Assembly (NCBI GenBank): GCA_025499705.1
Contig: JAFMVE010000003.1
Span: 155,010-219,009, forward strand
From: Carboxylicivirga caseinilyticus
GTDB lineage: Bacteria > Bacteroidota > Bacteroidia > Bacteroidales > Marinilabiliaceae
Direction: 5' to 3'
Length of the DNA stretch: 64,000 bases
Shown: positions 56,608 through 64,000 of the stretch, piece after piece
How the letters are laid out: each line of letters starts with the position of its first letter
Numbering within the stretch: position 1 is the first letter of the stretch
Translations under genes and position numbers: made by a program
The notes under the pieces: model-generated
Database searches by the model: none
Seen by the model: the letters and a program-made list of their open reading frames with translations, nothing else
Told to the model about the DNA's origin: nothing

Positions 56608-56918
56608 TATTAGTAATGCTTGTAAATATTCCCGCAAATTACATTTTTACTTCATAAAGTATTGGAATAAATGCCTAATTTAGTACATTTGAAATGTTTA
56701 TAAAACATTGAATGTTAAATATTTAAATTACTTTCCGATATAGAAACACTAAATATCAGAAAAAGAGTGATTAATGGTAAATGAGGTTCATATGGGGTAC
56801 AAAAATGAATTGTATTGAAAGTGATTGATATTTAGTTGGATATAGGGATTTTGTTGCTGAAAAATGATAAAAGATTTGACATGTTGATGTATCAGTCAAT
56901 ATATACGAAATATATTAT
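56608..56918. other. Non-coding stretch, 311 nt
   Basis: Between hipT and the second histidine kinase gene (convergent). It holds the 5' half of the mosaic repeat (56631-56745). No gene or clear terminator seen. Confidence 0.5.
56631..56745. repeat. Mosaic intergenic repeat, 5' half (copy B)
   Basis: 115 nt, the same length as 63715-63829 and closely similar (starts CCCGCAAATTACATTTTTAC). Likeness to the full copy stops at CCGATA-AGAA, where the 3' half would start. Confidence 0.8.
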
Positions 56919-59024
56919 CTAGAAAGTAATTTCAACCTTCGTTCCGATTGCTACGCCTTCAGTATCATATTTATCAGTTATATTAAAATTGATTTTTCTT
57001 TTATTCTGATCATTGAATAAATTAATATACTCCTTCATCACCTGCAAACCTTTACCAGTTGATTTGATATTATACGATTTAGCTGCTGCCCTGCCAATAC
57101 CATTATCTTCAATGGTGACTTTTATCGTTTGATTTTTATTGATGATTGAGATGCTAATTTGACCATTTCCATCTTTAGGGGTTATACCATGCTTCAATGC
57201 GTTTTCAACAAAAATTTGTATAAGCATTTTGGGTATCTCAATCTCTATATCGATTGATTCATCTAAGTCGATACTATAATCTAATTTTGAACCAAACCGG
57301 AATCTTTCAATTTCAAGATATTTCCTCACAAAGTCGATTTCTTCTTTAAGTGTTCTGGCTGAATCTTTGGCTTTTATTAAAGTTAATCTGATAAGTTCTG
57401 ATAAGTTGGCAAAGTACTCATACGCTTCTTCCTTTTTGCCCATCATTATTGATCCTCCTATTGCATTTAAGACATTGAATGTAAAATGTGGATCGAGTTG
57501 ATTATAGGTAGAAGCCAGTTCTAATTCCCTTAAACGCTCCTTTTCTTCAAATCGTTTGATTATTCTTTTCTTTTGATCATTCAATACCCAATAGACAAGA
57601 AAGAAGGCTACAATAGCAATTGTTAGATAGTACGGAAACCTATATATAAAATATGGATTTTTGTTAATTGTTATGATGTGTTCGTATCCATCTTCAAAAA
57701 TACAAATCTTAGGTATTTTTAAAGAAGGATGTTTTATTAATGAGATTTCAATTGCTTTTGGTGTGCAAGGAGGAATATTATTAATTGGAATAAAGGTCTT
57801 CTGTTCAAACCATATGTTAACAATCCCATTTGCAAGATTTGTGAATAAAATACTTTGTTTTTGATCAGTCAAGGAGAGGTGTTTAAGTCCAAATCCCTCA
57901 ACAGGAATATCAATTGTCTTTATAGTATCAAATTGTATATTTAATATGGTGATATTAGACGATTTGGGATTAAGGAGCCAGATAATACTGTCTTTAAATT
58001 CAGGTAATATAGCAATTGAATTATTACGATCCTGTTTGGGTAAGTTGGTTTGTCTTACAACTTCGCCCTTATGATTATACAATTTTAAGGATTGAGGTTC
58101 CCTTTTATCAGATGCTGAAGTCTTTAATAAAGCAAAGATGTTGTTTTTGTTGTTTTCAATAGTTTGAAAGTTAAATGAGGTATAACCTCCGTGATTAATA
58201 ATTGGGTCAAAATGAAAGGTTAAGTCGTTATTAAATACCATACAGTAACTATTCTGGTCGTGATATTTATATCTAGTTGTATCTGATATATTCCACGGAG
58301 CATAGCATACTCCTATCAGTTCATCAATTCCATCTCTGTCTAGATCTGTAAACCAAATATGATTGTTACCACATGAACCATCTGTATTGCTCTTTAGTAG
58401 TTCTTTATTATGAACATCATACATATATAATTTACGAGGTTGTATGGAATAACCGGAAAAGATTGCTATATAGATTTCAAGTTTTCCATCATTGTTTGAA
58501 TCATGTAGTTTTATATTATAAGTAAAATCATAAGCTCCGAATTTGTTTTTTCGAATCTGGTCTATAAAGATAAACTGTGGTTGACCTTCAATGTTACCAT
58601 GTTTTTTATTGATGGTTATATCACAGTAGTTTAAAAATATTGAATCTTGTTTGATGGTTAGTAATGCTATATCATCAAAATCATTGTCAAATATTGGTCC
58701 TAATGCAAAATTGTTAAAGTTATCATTGAGATTACCTTTTAAGTTAATTTGTCCTAATAGGTTAGAATTATAATCATGCATCTGGAAACATGCCGATTTT
58801 GATAAGTTATCAGTATGAGCTACAATTCGCTCACTAACACCATCATTATTGAAATCATGATACATAACACGTCCATGGTCTCTGTTGTCCTTTTTGTTCA
58901 AATTGGACACCTGAACATTATACTGATCAAACTTAATTGGGATAGCAAGAATGATGAGTATTGCAAGAGGAATTGATACGAAAAGATATATAAACCAACT
59001 ATTGCGATCTAGTAGTTTTTTCAT
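56919..59024 (-). CDS. LytS-type sensor histidine kinase with FG-GAP-like domain (copy 2)
   Basis: A 701-aa paralogue of the kinase at 40310-42415, with the same length and topology. Calcium-site-like motifs are kept (DFNNDGVSER, DSNNDGKLEI, DLDRDGIDEL). H513 in DPHFTFN; N-box VENALKHG; ATPase EDNGIGRAAA. The sensor domain differs more than the kinase core, whose DNA is almost the same as copy 1. The pair may see different ligands but act through related regulators. Confidence 0.9.
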   Translation of the reverse strand: MKKLLDRNSWFIYLFVSIPLAILIILAIPIKFDQYNVQVSNLNKKDNRDHGRVMYHDFNNDGVSERIVAHTDNLSKSACFQMHDYNSNLLGQINLKGNLNDNFNNFALGPIFDNDFDDIALLTIKQDSIFLNYCDITINKKHGNIEGQPQFIFIDQIRKNKFGAYDFTYNIKLHDSNNDGKLEIYIAIFSGYSIQPRKLYMYDVHNKELLKSNTDGSCGNNHIWFTDLDRDGIDELIGVCYAPWNISDTTRYKYHDQNSYCMVFNNDLTFHFDPIINHGGYTSFNFQTIENNKNNIFALLKTSASDKREPQSLKLYNHKGEVVRQTNLPKQDRNNSIAILPEFKDSIIWLLNPKSSNITILNIQFDTIKTIDIPVEGFGLKHLSLTDQKQSILFTNLANGIVNIWFEQKTFIPINNIPPCTPKAIEISLIKHPSLKIPKICIFEDGYEHIITINKNPYFIYRFPYYLTIAIVAFFLVYWVLNDQKKRIIKRFEEKERLRELELASTYNQLDPHFTFNVLNAIGGSIMMGKKEEAYEYFANLSELIRLTLIKAKDSARTLKEEIDFVRKYLEIERFRFGSKLDYSIDLDESIDIEIEIPKMLIQIFVENALKHGITPKDGNGQISISIINKNQTIKVTIEDNGIGRAAAKSYNIKSTGKGLQVMKEYINLFNDQNKRKINFNITDKYDTEGVAIGTKVEITF

Positions 59025-59027
59025 AAT

Positions 59028-59747
59028 CTATTGTTGAAAATATTCCTCTAACCTTTCTGTACCTGTCTTACTTAGTTTAACTTCTTGGGTGTATCCGTTA
59101 AGCCCGACAATGCATGTTCTCTTTTTTCTGGATACCTCTCTCAAATAGTTAATATTAACAATACTTGATCTGGAACTTCTAATGAATTTCTTTACATCTA
59201 GCATAGATTCAATTTTTCCAATATTTATTGAAACATGGTATCGTTTATTATCAAGAGTGTGAATTGTTGTGTATACCTGATCCGCAACCAAACAGATTAT
59301 ATCGTTGGGTTTTACAATAATAAATCCTTGTTGAGTATTAAAGCGTAATGTGTTGTTAACTAATTTTTCTATATTAATGTCAGTATGCTTATGTTCTTCA
59401 AAGTGTTTAAGAGCTTTCGAAAATCTACTAATAGAAATTGGTTTCATTAAATAATCACAAGCCTTACAATCAAATGCATCTAACGCGTGTTCAGCATATG
59501 CTGTTGCGAAAATGATTTCAGTATTCAATTCAAGTTGATTTATTTCTTTAGCCAAATCTATACCATTGTCCTTGCCAAAATTAATATCAAGCAATACCAA
59601 ATCCGGTTTGTTCTTAAGAATGGATGGTAGCAATTTTATTGAATTAGTCACTTTATCTACCACAGTGTATGTAGGAAAGGACTTTAGCAATTCAACCATT
59701 AGATTAATGGCATGTTGCTCATCATCTGCGATAATTACTTTATACAT
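59028..59747 (-). CDS. LytTR response regulator (copy 2)
   Basis: A 239-aa paralogue of the regulator at 42419-43138. In the first ~115 residues only one differs by eye (T28 for I28). The LytTR part has several changes (KKFIRSSRSSIVNINYLR, TGTERLEEYFQQ). It lies 3 nt before the kinase. Divergent from a run of small secreted proteins. Confidence 0.92.
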   Translation of the reverse strand: MYKVIIADDEQHAINLMVELLKSFPTYTVVDKVTNSIKLLPSILKNKPDLVLLDINFGKDNGIDLAKEINQLELNTEIIFATAYAEHALDAFDCKACDYLMKPISISRFSKALKHFEEHKHTDINIEKLVNNTLRFNTQQGFIIVKPNDIICLVADQVYTTIHTLDNKRYHVSINIGKIESMLDVKKFIRSSRSSIVNINYLREVSRKKRTCIVGLNGYTQEVKLSKTGTERLEEYFQQ

Positions 59748-59896
59748 GGTTTAGGTTTATAATGGCTATCTATTTGCAAACTACGCAAAAAATAGAAAAA
59801 GTGGAAGTTTAATTGGTTAAATGAATTATATCATTGGTTAAATATACATAACGGTTTATTAAATGTCTTTGAATATGCGTGATTCAGAGTTGGTTA
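59748..59896. repeat. Duplicated upstream regulatory segment (copy 2)
   Basis: 149 nt with three substitutions relative to 43139-43287. Confidence 0.9.
59812..59843. promoter_or_regulatory. Putative LytTR operator (copy 2)
   Basis: ATTGGTTAAAT at 59812-59822 and 59833-59843, again 21 bp start to start. A box TGTCTTTG follows at 59864-59871 with the same 20-nt gap as in copy 1. Confidence 0.7.
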
Positions 59897-59949
59897 TTAG
59901 TCTATTGCAGTTTAATTTAGATTATTATTTAAGACTCAAAAATCATACT

Positions 59950-60337
59950 ATGAAAAGAAAATTGTTGCTCCTTCTACCTATGCTAATTCTTCCATTTTTT
60001 TATAGGTTGTGAAGAGGAAGATAAGAATGAAGAACCTCAGAATTATAGAATATTTGTAAAAGCGCTAAATGATGATACAAGTGAAGCTGCAGGATATGTA
60101 AAAATTAAGCTTAGCACAAATGATTCTGTGATTTCTAGAACCTTTGAACAAGGCTGTACAAACCTAGGTACTAAAGCAACAGACTCAAATGGTGAATGTG
60201 TTTTTGATAATACGTCTTTTGCAGGTGAACCTGAAATATGTAATGTTCAATCCTTCGATTTGCAAGTAAATGAATTAGAGTGTGCCTATTATTATGCTAG
60301 TCATATTCGAGTATTAAAAATATTTATAACATCTTAA
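59950..60337 (+). pseudogene. Lipoprotein broken (or phase-off) by a frameshift in a T7 tract
   Basis: The ATG at 59950 opens a typical signal peptide, but reading stops after 20 residues. Removing one T from the seven-T run at 59995-60001 joins it to PFFIGCEEEDKNEEP (a good lipobox) and continues to the stop at 60335-60337, giving ~128 aa with four further cysteines (EQGCTN, GECVF, EICNV, ELECAY). First gene after the duplicated LytTR operator. It may be a true pseudogene, a phase-variable gene or a sequencing error. Confidence 0.7.
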
Positions 60338-60339
60338 AT

Positions 60340-60777
60340 ATGAAAAAGATTACCTTTCTAATATCAATATATTTGATAACTACTTTATCAGCAATTTCTC
60401 AATATAAAGAAAATGCTCTAATACCTAGATGTGGTTATAGTATGTCTACAGGAATTGGAGGTTTCGAATATAAAAATGGAGCCGGAAGCTTAAGTCTGGG
60501 GTATATGGATGGTGTTATTTTTTGTGGAACTATTTACTTCAAAAAGGCACAGGCTAATGATTTTTATATTTCAGTTTTTGGCAATCTTTCACAATCAAGA
60601 GAGGATTCCAATGACGATTCTGTTTCAGATTCTATGCCTATAGGAGGAATATTAGGGTATCGATTTGCACAAGTCGGAATATTTGATATAAAAATTGGAG
60701 TTGGCTTAACTGATTTAAAAACATTCAGCAGTGATATAGCTTTTGATTTTTCTATTGGAGTACCAATAAACTTTTAA
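60340..60777 (+). CDS. Small secreted beta-rich protein
   Basis: A 145-aa protein with a signal peptide (LISIYLITTLSAIS). Glycine- and aromatic-rich strands (STGIGGFEYKNGAGSLSLGYMDGV, GYRFAQVGIFDIKIGVGL) and a final Phe suggest a small outer-membrane barrel. Two nt after the broken lipoprotein gene, so likely same transcript. No family recognised. Confidence 0.55.
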   Translation: MKKITFLISIYLITTLSAISQYKENALIPRCGYSMSTGIGGFEYKNGAGSLSLGYMDGVIFCGTIYFKKAQANDFYISVFGNLSQSREDSNDDSVSDSMPIGGILGYRFAQVGIFDIKIGVGLTDLKTFSSDIAFDFSIGVPINF

Positions 60778-60818
60778 AATAATTATCGTCTACTCACCCT
60801 TTATCAATTATTATAAAT

Positions 60819-61259
60819 ATGAAAAGCAATTTATCACGTATAGTTCTATTTGTAGTTCTAATTTTTACATATACTACTACATATGGACAAAAAGAAATAA
60901 GACATAACCAAGGAAATTCTATTGCAGAACTAATATTTATGAGAAAACATATTGTATGGGGAGATGGTGTATACGGCTATTTTTATATACATAAACTTAT
61001 AGGTAATCAGTATGTTGGTGAAAAATATAAAATTAAAGCTGGGCAAAGAGTTAAAATTAACTTACAAGAGGAAGGTACTTATCGTCTGAAGATGAAGGGA
61101 GGACGAAAAGTATTTTTGGAAATAAAAAGAGGCGATAAATATTATTACAGAATTTTATCCGGTTCAATAGGTTGGCATATGAAGCCATTAAATGAGGAGA
61201 AAGGTGTGAGATGCTACAACAGTACTAATGATAAAAATGATGAAGTTTATGAGTTTTAA
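60819..61259 (+). CDS. Secreted hypothetical protein
   Basis: A 146-aa protein with a signal peptide (VLFVVLIFTYTTTYGQK). Basic, beta-rich (KIKAGQRVKINLQEEGTYRLKMKGGRKVFLEIKRGDKYYYRI), reminiscent of DUF2846-like fold but not assignable. Overlaps the next gene by 11 nt. Confidence 0.6.
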   Translation: MKSNLSRIVLFVVLIFTYTTTYGQKEIRHNQGNSIAELIFMRKHIVWGDGVYGYFYIHKLIGNQYVGEKYKIKAGQRVKINLQEEGTYRLKMKGGRKVFLEIKRGDKYYYRILSGSIGWHMKPLNEEKGVRCYNSTNDKNDEVYEF

Positions 61260-61764
61260 GAAATCTTTATTATTCTTCTTTCTAGTCGTTGCCGTAAGTA
61301 ATATGAATTCACAAGAAAAAGAGTACTCTATTAGAAGTAATGGTTATTACAAATGTTATATTTCTCATGGCCATAAATCGGGTAAAGTAGATGTGAAACG
61401 TAGCATTGCTATGACCTTAAAATTTAACATTGATGACGTGTATTTTTGCCTATTTGCTGTTAGCAAGAATATCAATAAAAAACCTTATAAGCTACATGAA
61501 TTAATATCCCAAACATATACAGTTAAATCAAAATTAGCAGAGGCCTTGTTTAATAGCATTGTTATTAAGGGAAAATATAAAGTTGTTAACAATAAAATAG
61601 AGATTACATTTCCTGATAATCCTGATCCAAATCAAAATGGAATACCAACATTTACTGGGTCGATTAATAATGATAAAAATGAACTTTTATTAAAGGCCTC
61701 CTATTTTAGTGAAGACCTGTTTAATTTTGATGAAATTTACTCAATGGAGTATAATAAATTTTAA
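61249..61764 (+). CDS. Secreted hypothetical protein
   Basis: About 171 aa from the ATG at 61249, which places the signal peptide (KKSLLFFFLVVAVSNMNSQ) at the N-terminus; ATGs at 61228 and 61237 are in frame. Mature part is beta-rich with no known domain (possible lipocalin-like pattern). Overlaps the previous gene. Confidence 0.6.
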   Translation: MSFKKSLLFFFLVVAVSNMNSQEKEYSIRSNGYYKCYISHGHKSGKVDVKRSIAMTLKFNIDDVYFCLFAVSKNINKKPYKLHELISQTYTVKSKLAEALFNSIVIKGKYKVVNNKIEITFPDNPDPNQNGIPTFTGSINNDKNELLLKASYFSEDLFNFDEIYSMEYNKF

Positions 61765-61798
61765 AATCTTTTCTTAAAATAATCTAAAAACAATTAGT

Positions 61799-62119
61799 AT
61801 GAAAAGCCTATTAAACTATTTATTAGTAACTATTATATCTTTTACATTTATATGCTGTGAAGAAAATGATGATAAACCAGAATGTGAAGTTAATAATACT
61901 GGAGAAGTTGTTATTATCAATAATACAGGAGCCGCTACAACAGTGTATGTTATTAGCATGGCCAATGCACGAGTCCTAGGGACAAGCAGTAACAAAATTA
62001 CATATAAAGATGTTCCTGCCGGAGATGTTTTAATTGGTTATTGGGTTAGTGAAGGTGTATGGAATACAGTTGTAAATCATGTAACATCATGTAATACAGT
62101 TACCTATGTAATAAAATGA
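61799..62119 (+). CDS. Small lipoprotein
   Basis: A 106-aa protein with a lipobox (FTFICC) and a beta-sandwich-like body (GEVVIINNTGAATTVYVISM...YKDVPAGDVLIGYWV) with paired cysteines. Likely surface or periplasmic; unknown role. Confidence 0.65.
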   Translation: MKSLLNYLLVTIISFTFICCEENDDKPECEVNNTGEVVIINNTGAATTVYVISMANARVLGTSSNKITYKDVPAGDVLIGYWVSEGVWNTVVNHVTSCNTVTYVIK

Positions 62120-62182
62120 TTTTTGCTAAATAATATACCTATATATGACAAATCAGTGTTTTTTTCGATAAAACTGATGATT

Positions 62183-62653
62183 ATGAGTTCAATTAAAAAT
62201 TATTATAAATATCTACGCTTGAAAAACATTATATTACTTTTAATCCTATTCACAGTAATTTCATGTGAACCAGACAAAAGAGAAGATTGGGAAACTAATA
62301 CTTCATTGGAAGAAGATAGCGCAAATGACTATGGTCACTCGCTAACAGGTGATTTTACAGGCACAGGTAGTATCCTTGATTATGTCGATGATTCAAACTC
62401 AAATAATGGAGATGCATCTGTTCATGTTAGTCAAAGTTCATCAGGTTATACTATAAGATTAACAATTGGTGATTATAACAAAACATTTTCATGCAGCGGT
62501 TCTGGTGATTTTACAATACAAGGTATAAATAATAAAGTGAGTGGTACAATTAACTTGAATCCTAATTCAAATTCTGGCAATTATACCAATTATAAACTAG
62601 TAGAATTTGAATATATAGAACAGCAAAAATATAGTTGGAATTGCTCACGTTAA
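62183..62653 (+). CDS. Small lipoprotein, paralogue of the next gene
   Basis: ~156 aa from the ATG at 62183 (ATG 62177 or a TTG at 62123 would add residues). Signal peptide with lipobox (FTVISC). Beta-rich, ending YSWNCSR. The C-terminal half aligns with the 156-aa protein that follows (SGTINL...NSGNYTNYKL...KYSWNCS). Confidence 0.65.
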   Translation: MSSIKNYYKYLRLKNIILLLILFTVISCEPDKREDWETNTSLEEDSANDYGHSLTGDFTGTGSILDYVDDSNSNNGDASVHVSQSSSGYTIRLTIGDYNKTFSCSGSGDFTIQGINNKVSGTINLNPNSNSGNYTNYKLVEFEYIEQQKYSWNCSR

Positions 62654-62685
62654 ATAGATAAGAAACATTAAATAACTAAAAAAAA

Positions 62686-63156
62686 ATGAAACATAGCATT
62701 TTTAAATTAACTTCTACATTCATGTGTTTTGTATTATTATCTGCGTTACTTTTCGCATGTGAGCAGATTGAGGAAGCACTCGATGAACTTGAATCTTCGT
62801 CAATTAACGAGGACTATATTGGCAGTTTTACAGTCGGTGTTGGTGATCTTATCGAATATAGTACAGGAAAAGAATATAATAATTGTTATACAAAGGTAAT
62901 TGTAGCCACTAACAATGATCAATACGATATTGATTATGAAATATCCACTAATCCAGCTTATGGGTTTGGATATGAAGGTAGCTTTAGATGTACATCCGGT
63001 AGTGTGGATTATAAAAGTGGGTCATACCACTATGTTGGCACAGTTAATTTTGGAAAATCAACAAATACAGGTAGTATTAAAAAATACAAGTTAACTACAG
63101 ATGGAGGAGAAGAGTTGAAATACAAAATAACATGGAATTGCTCCAAAAAGAACTAA
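62686..63156 (+). CDS. Small lipoprotein, paralogue of the previous gene
   Basis: A 156-aa protein with lipobox (ALLFAC) and an acidic linker (EQIEEALDELESS). Beta-rich body ending in ITWNCSKKN, sharing the spacing of CSGS / CTSG and WNCS cysteines with the preceding lipoprotein, which suggests a tandem duplication. Confidence 0.68.
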   Translation: MKHSIFKLTSTFMCFVLLSALLFACEQIEEALDELESSSINEDYIGSFTVGVGDLIEYSTGKEYNNCYTKVIVATNNDQYDIDYEISTNPAYGFGYEGSFRCTSGSVDYKSGSYHYVGTVNFGKSTNTGSIKKYKLTTDGGEELKYKITWNCSKKN

Positions 63157-63262
63157 GTTCCATATCGCACACATTTAAACTTAGCTTGGGTTTAAGATAA
63201 AGATGCAATATACAATGCAATAGATTAAAACATAGTGTCAATAGTCTTTTGAAATACTAATC

Positions 63263-63687
63263 ATGAAAACTATTAATTCTTTAATTATCTCAATAACCAC
63301 TTTATTACTAATTCAAATTTTTATAGTTGTTGTAAAAAGGCCAAAAATGATCCAGAACCAGAATTGGAAGATGAAATTCATTATAGGACAAAGGAAATAA
63401 AATACCTAAGATTAGATGGAGAAGGAGAAGATAGCCAAACTAGCTATAATAATGATAATAAACTTGAGACTGTAAGTGTTACTAGAATTCCTTATGATGG
63501 AGAAAGTGAATCATATTCAGATTCATTTAATTATGATGATGATGGTACAATTACAAGTTATCGACATGGGGAAGTAAGTCAATCTTTTTTGTATTATAAT
63601 AGCAATCAAATCATTGAATGCCTCTATCAAAATGACTTTAAAGAAGAAGTAACATATATAAATGGATTGATTAATAAAATTGTATAA
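63263..63687 (+). pseudogene. Lipoprotein broken (or phase-off) by a frameshift in a T5 tract
   Basis: The ATG at 63263 starts a signal peptide. Adding one T to the five-T run at 63318-63322 restores FYSCCKKAKNDPEPELEDE, a good lipobox, continuing in frame to the stop at 63685-63687 (~141 aa; YD-type beta repeats such as YNNDNKLETV, YDDDGTITSYRHGE). Without the change the frame stops at ~46 residues. Same kind of lesion as at 59995-60001. Confidence 0.65.
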
Positions 63688-64000
63688 ATCAGATTTGATG
63701 AATTTGAAGATGATCCCGCAAATTACATTTTTACTTCATAAAGTATTGGAATTAATGCCTAATTTAGTATGTTTAAAATATATTCAAAGTATTGAATATT
63801 AAGTATTTAAATCATTTACCGATACAGAATTTTCTAAATGATGTAAATCAGGTAAATACAATATTTGAGTTGTAAAAATGATGTGATGAAATTCACTGAA
63901 TGATTTGTAAGCATCCGGTAAACTCCGCCTAAAATATCCCCATGTCAGTTTTTATTTTTCGGAAAACTAAAAACGAACGACATGCTAAACGCTAAGAAAT
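63688..64000. other. Right-edge non-coding stretch, 313 nt
   Basis: Contains the full mosaic repeat (63715-63884). The last 80 nt may lead into a gene with an ATG at 63981 (ATGCTAAACGCTAAG), which runs off the window. Confidence 0.5.
63715..63884. repeat. Mosaic intergenic repeat, full copy (C)
   Basis: Its first 115 nt (63715-63829) match 56631-56745 and its last 66 nt (63819-63884) match 54832-54897; the two halves overlap in CCGATACAGAA. Confidence 0.82.

Noticed and set aside
60340..61764. Calling specific functions for the secreted unknowns
   Set aside because: They show signal peptides and beta-rich bodies only. No domain is firm enough to name.
63910..64000. Possible insertion-sequence end and start of a transposase
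   Set aside because: The terminal ATG at 63981 is only 20 nt from the window edge and I can see no matching inverted repeat, so no element can be called.

Overview
This is an AT-rich stretch of a Bacteroidota chromosome. The evidence is type IX secretion (T9SS) C-terminal sorting domains, a PorV/PorQ-like barrel, a FISUMP lipoprotein, many SPII lipoproteins, TAnnTTTG-type promoter boxes and weak Shine-Dalgarno signals. A marine or gut-type Marinilabiliales-like member is plausible, but the sequence does not fix the genus. I see no rRNA, tRNA or CRISPR.

Layout. 0-32.5 kb is mostly core or housekeeping: a partial PrsW-like membrane protease; an Aas-type fusion (acyltransferase-ACP-acyl-ACP synthetase) with an LplT-like transporter; a DUF2339 membrane protein; several unknown genes; a FISUMP lipoprotein; an aminotransferase; a MaoC hydratase; a GH13 lipoprotein behind a perfect LacI-type palindrome; YchJ overlapping a one-lobed DEAD-box-like protein; a SWIM-SNF2 ATPase; a pentaheme cytochrome and a subtilase (both with T9SS tails) with a coupled PorV/PorQ-like barrel; a lone ExbD; and a Tat-type alkaline phosphatase.

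32.7-40.3 kb is an unusual five-gene operon. It holds a 1469-aa fusion of an adenylating enzyme, a class III aminotransferase and an acyl-ACP-reductase (AAR)-like domain, followed by a BtaA-like aminocarboxypropyltransferase, a tandem GNAT protein, a 55-aa membrane protein and a phosphatidylserine-decarboxylase-like enzyme. It looks like a pathway for an undescribed amino- or amine-containing lipid.

40.3-52.3 kb is a signalling island. A LytS/LytTR two-component pair, whose kinase has a calcium-site-like extracytoplasmic domain, is divergent from an operon encoding an FHA membrane protein, a PP2C phosphatase, a zinc-ribbon/kinase/TPR/FGE fusion, a PD40 protein, an ankyrin/PEGA protein and a 58-aa secreted peptide. 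The same two-component pair, with 149 bp of nearly identical upstream DNA carrying 21-bp-phased direct repeats, recurs at 56.9-59.9 kb. There it faces a run of small secreted proteins and lipoproteins, two of which are broken by poly-T frameshifts at the signal peptide.

Between the copies lie an acyltransferase-3 gene and a HipBST-type tripartite toxin-antitoxin operon, preceded by three palindromes spaced exactly 40 bp apart. Half-copies of an intergenic repeat flank the hip module, and a full copy sits near the right edge. The 53-64 kb part reads as accessory DNA.
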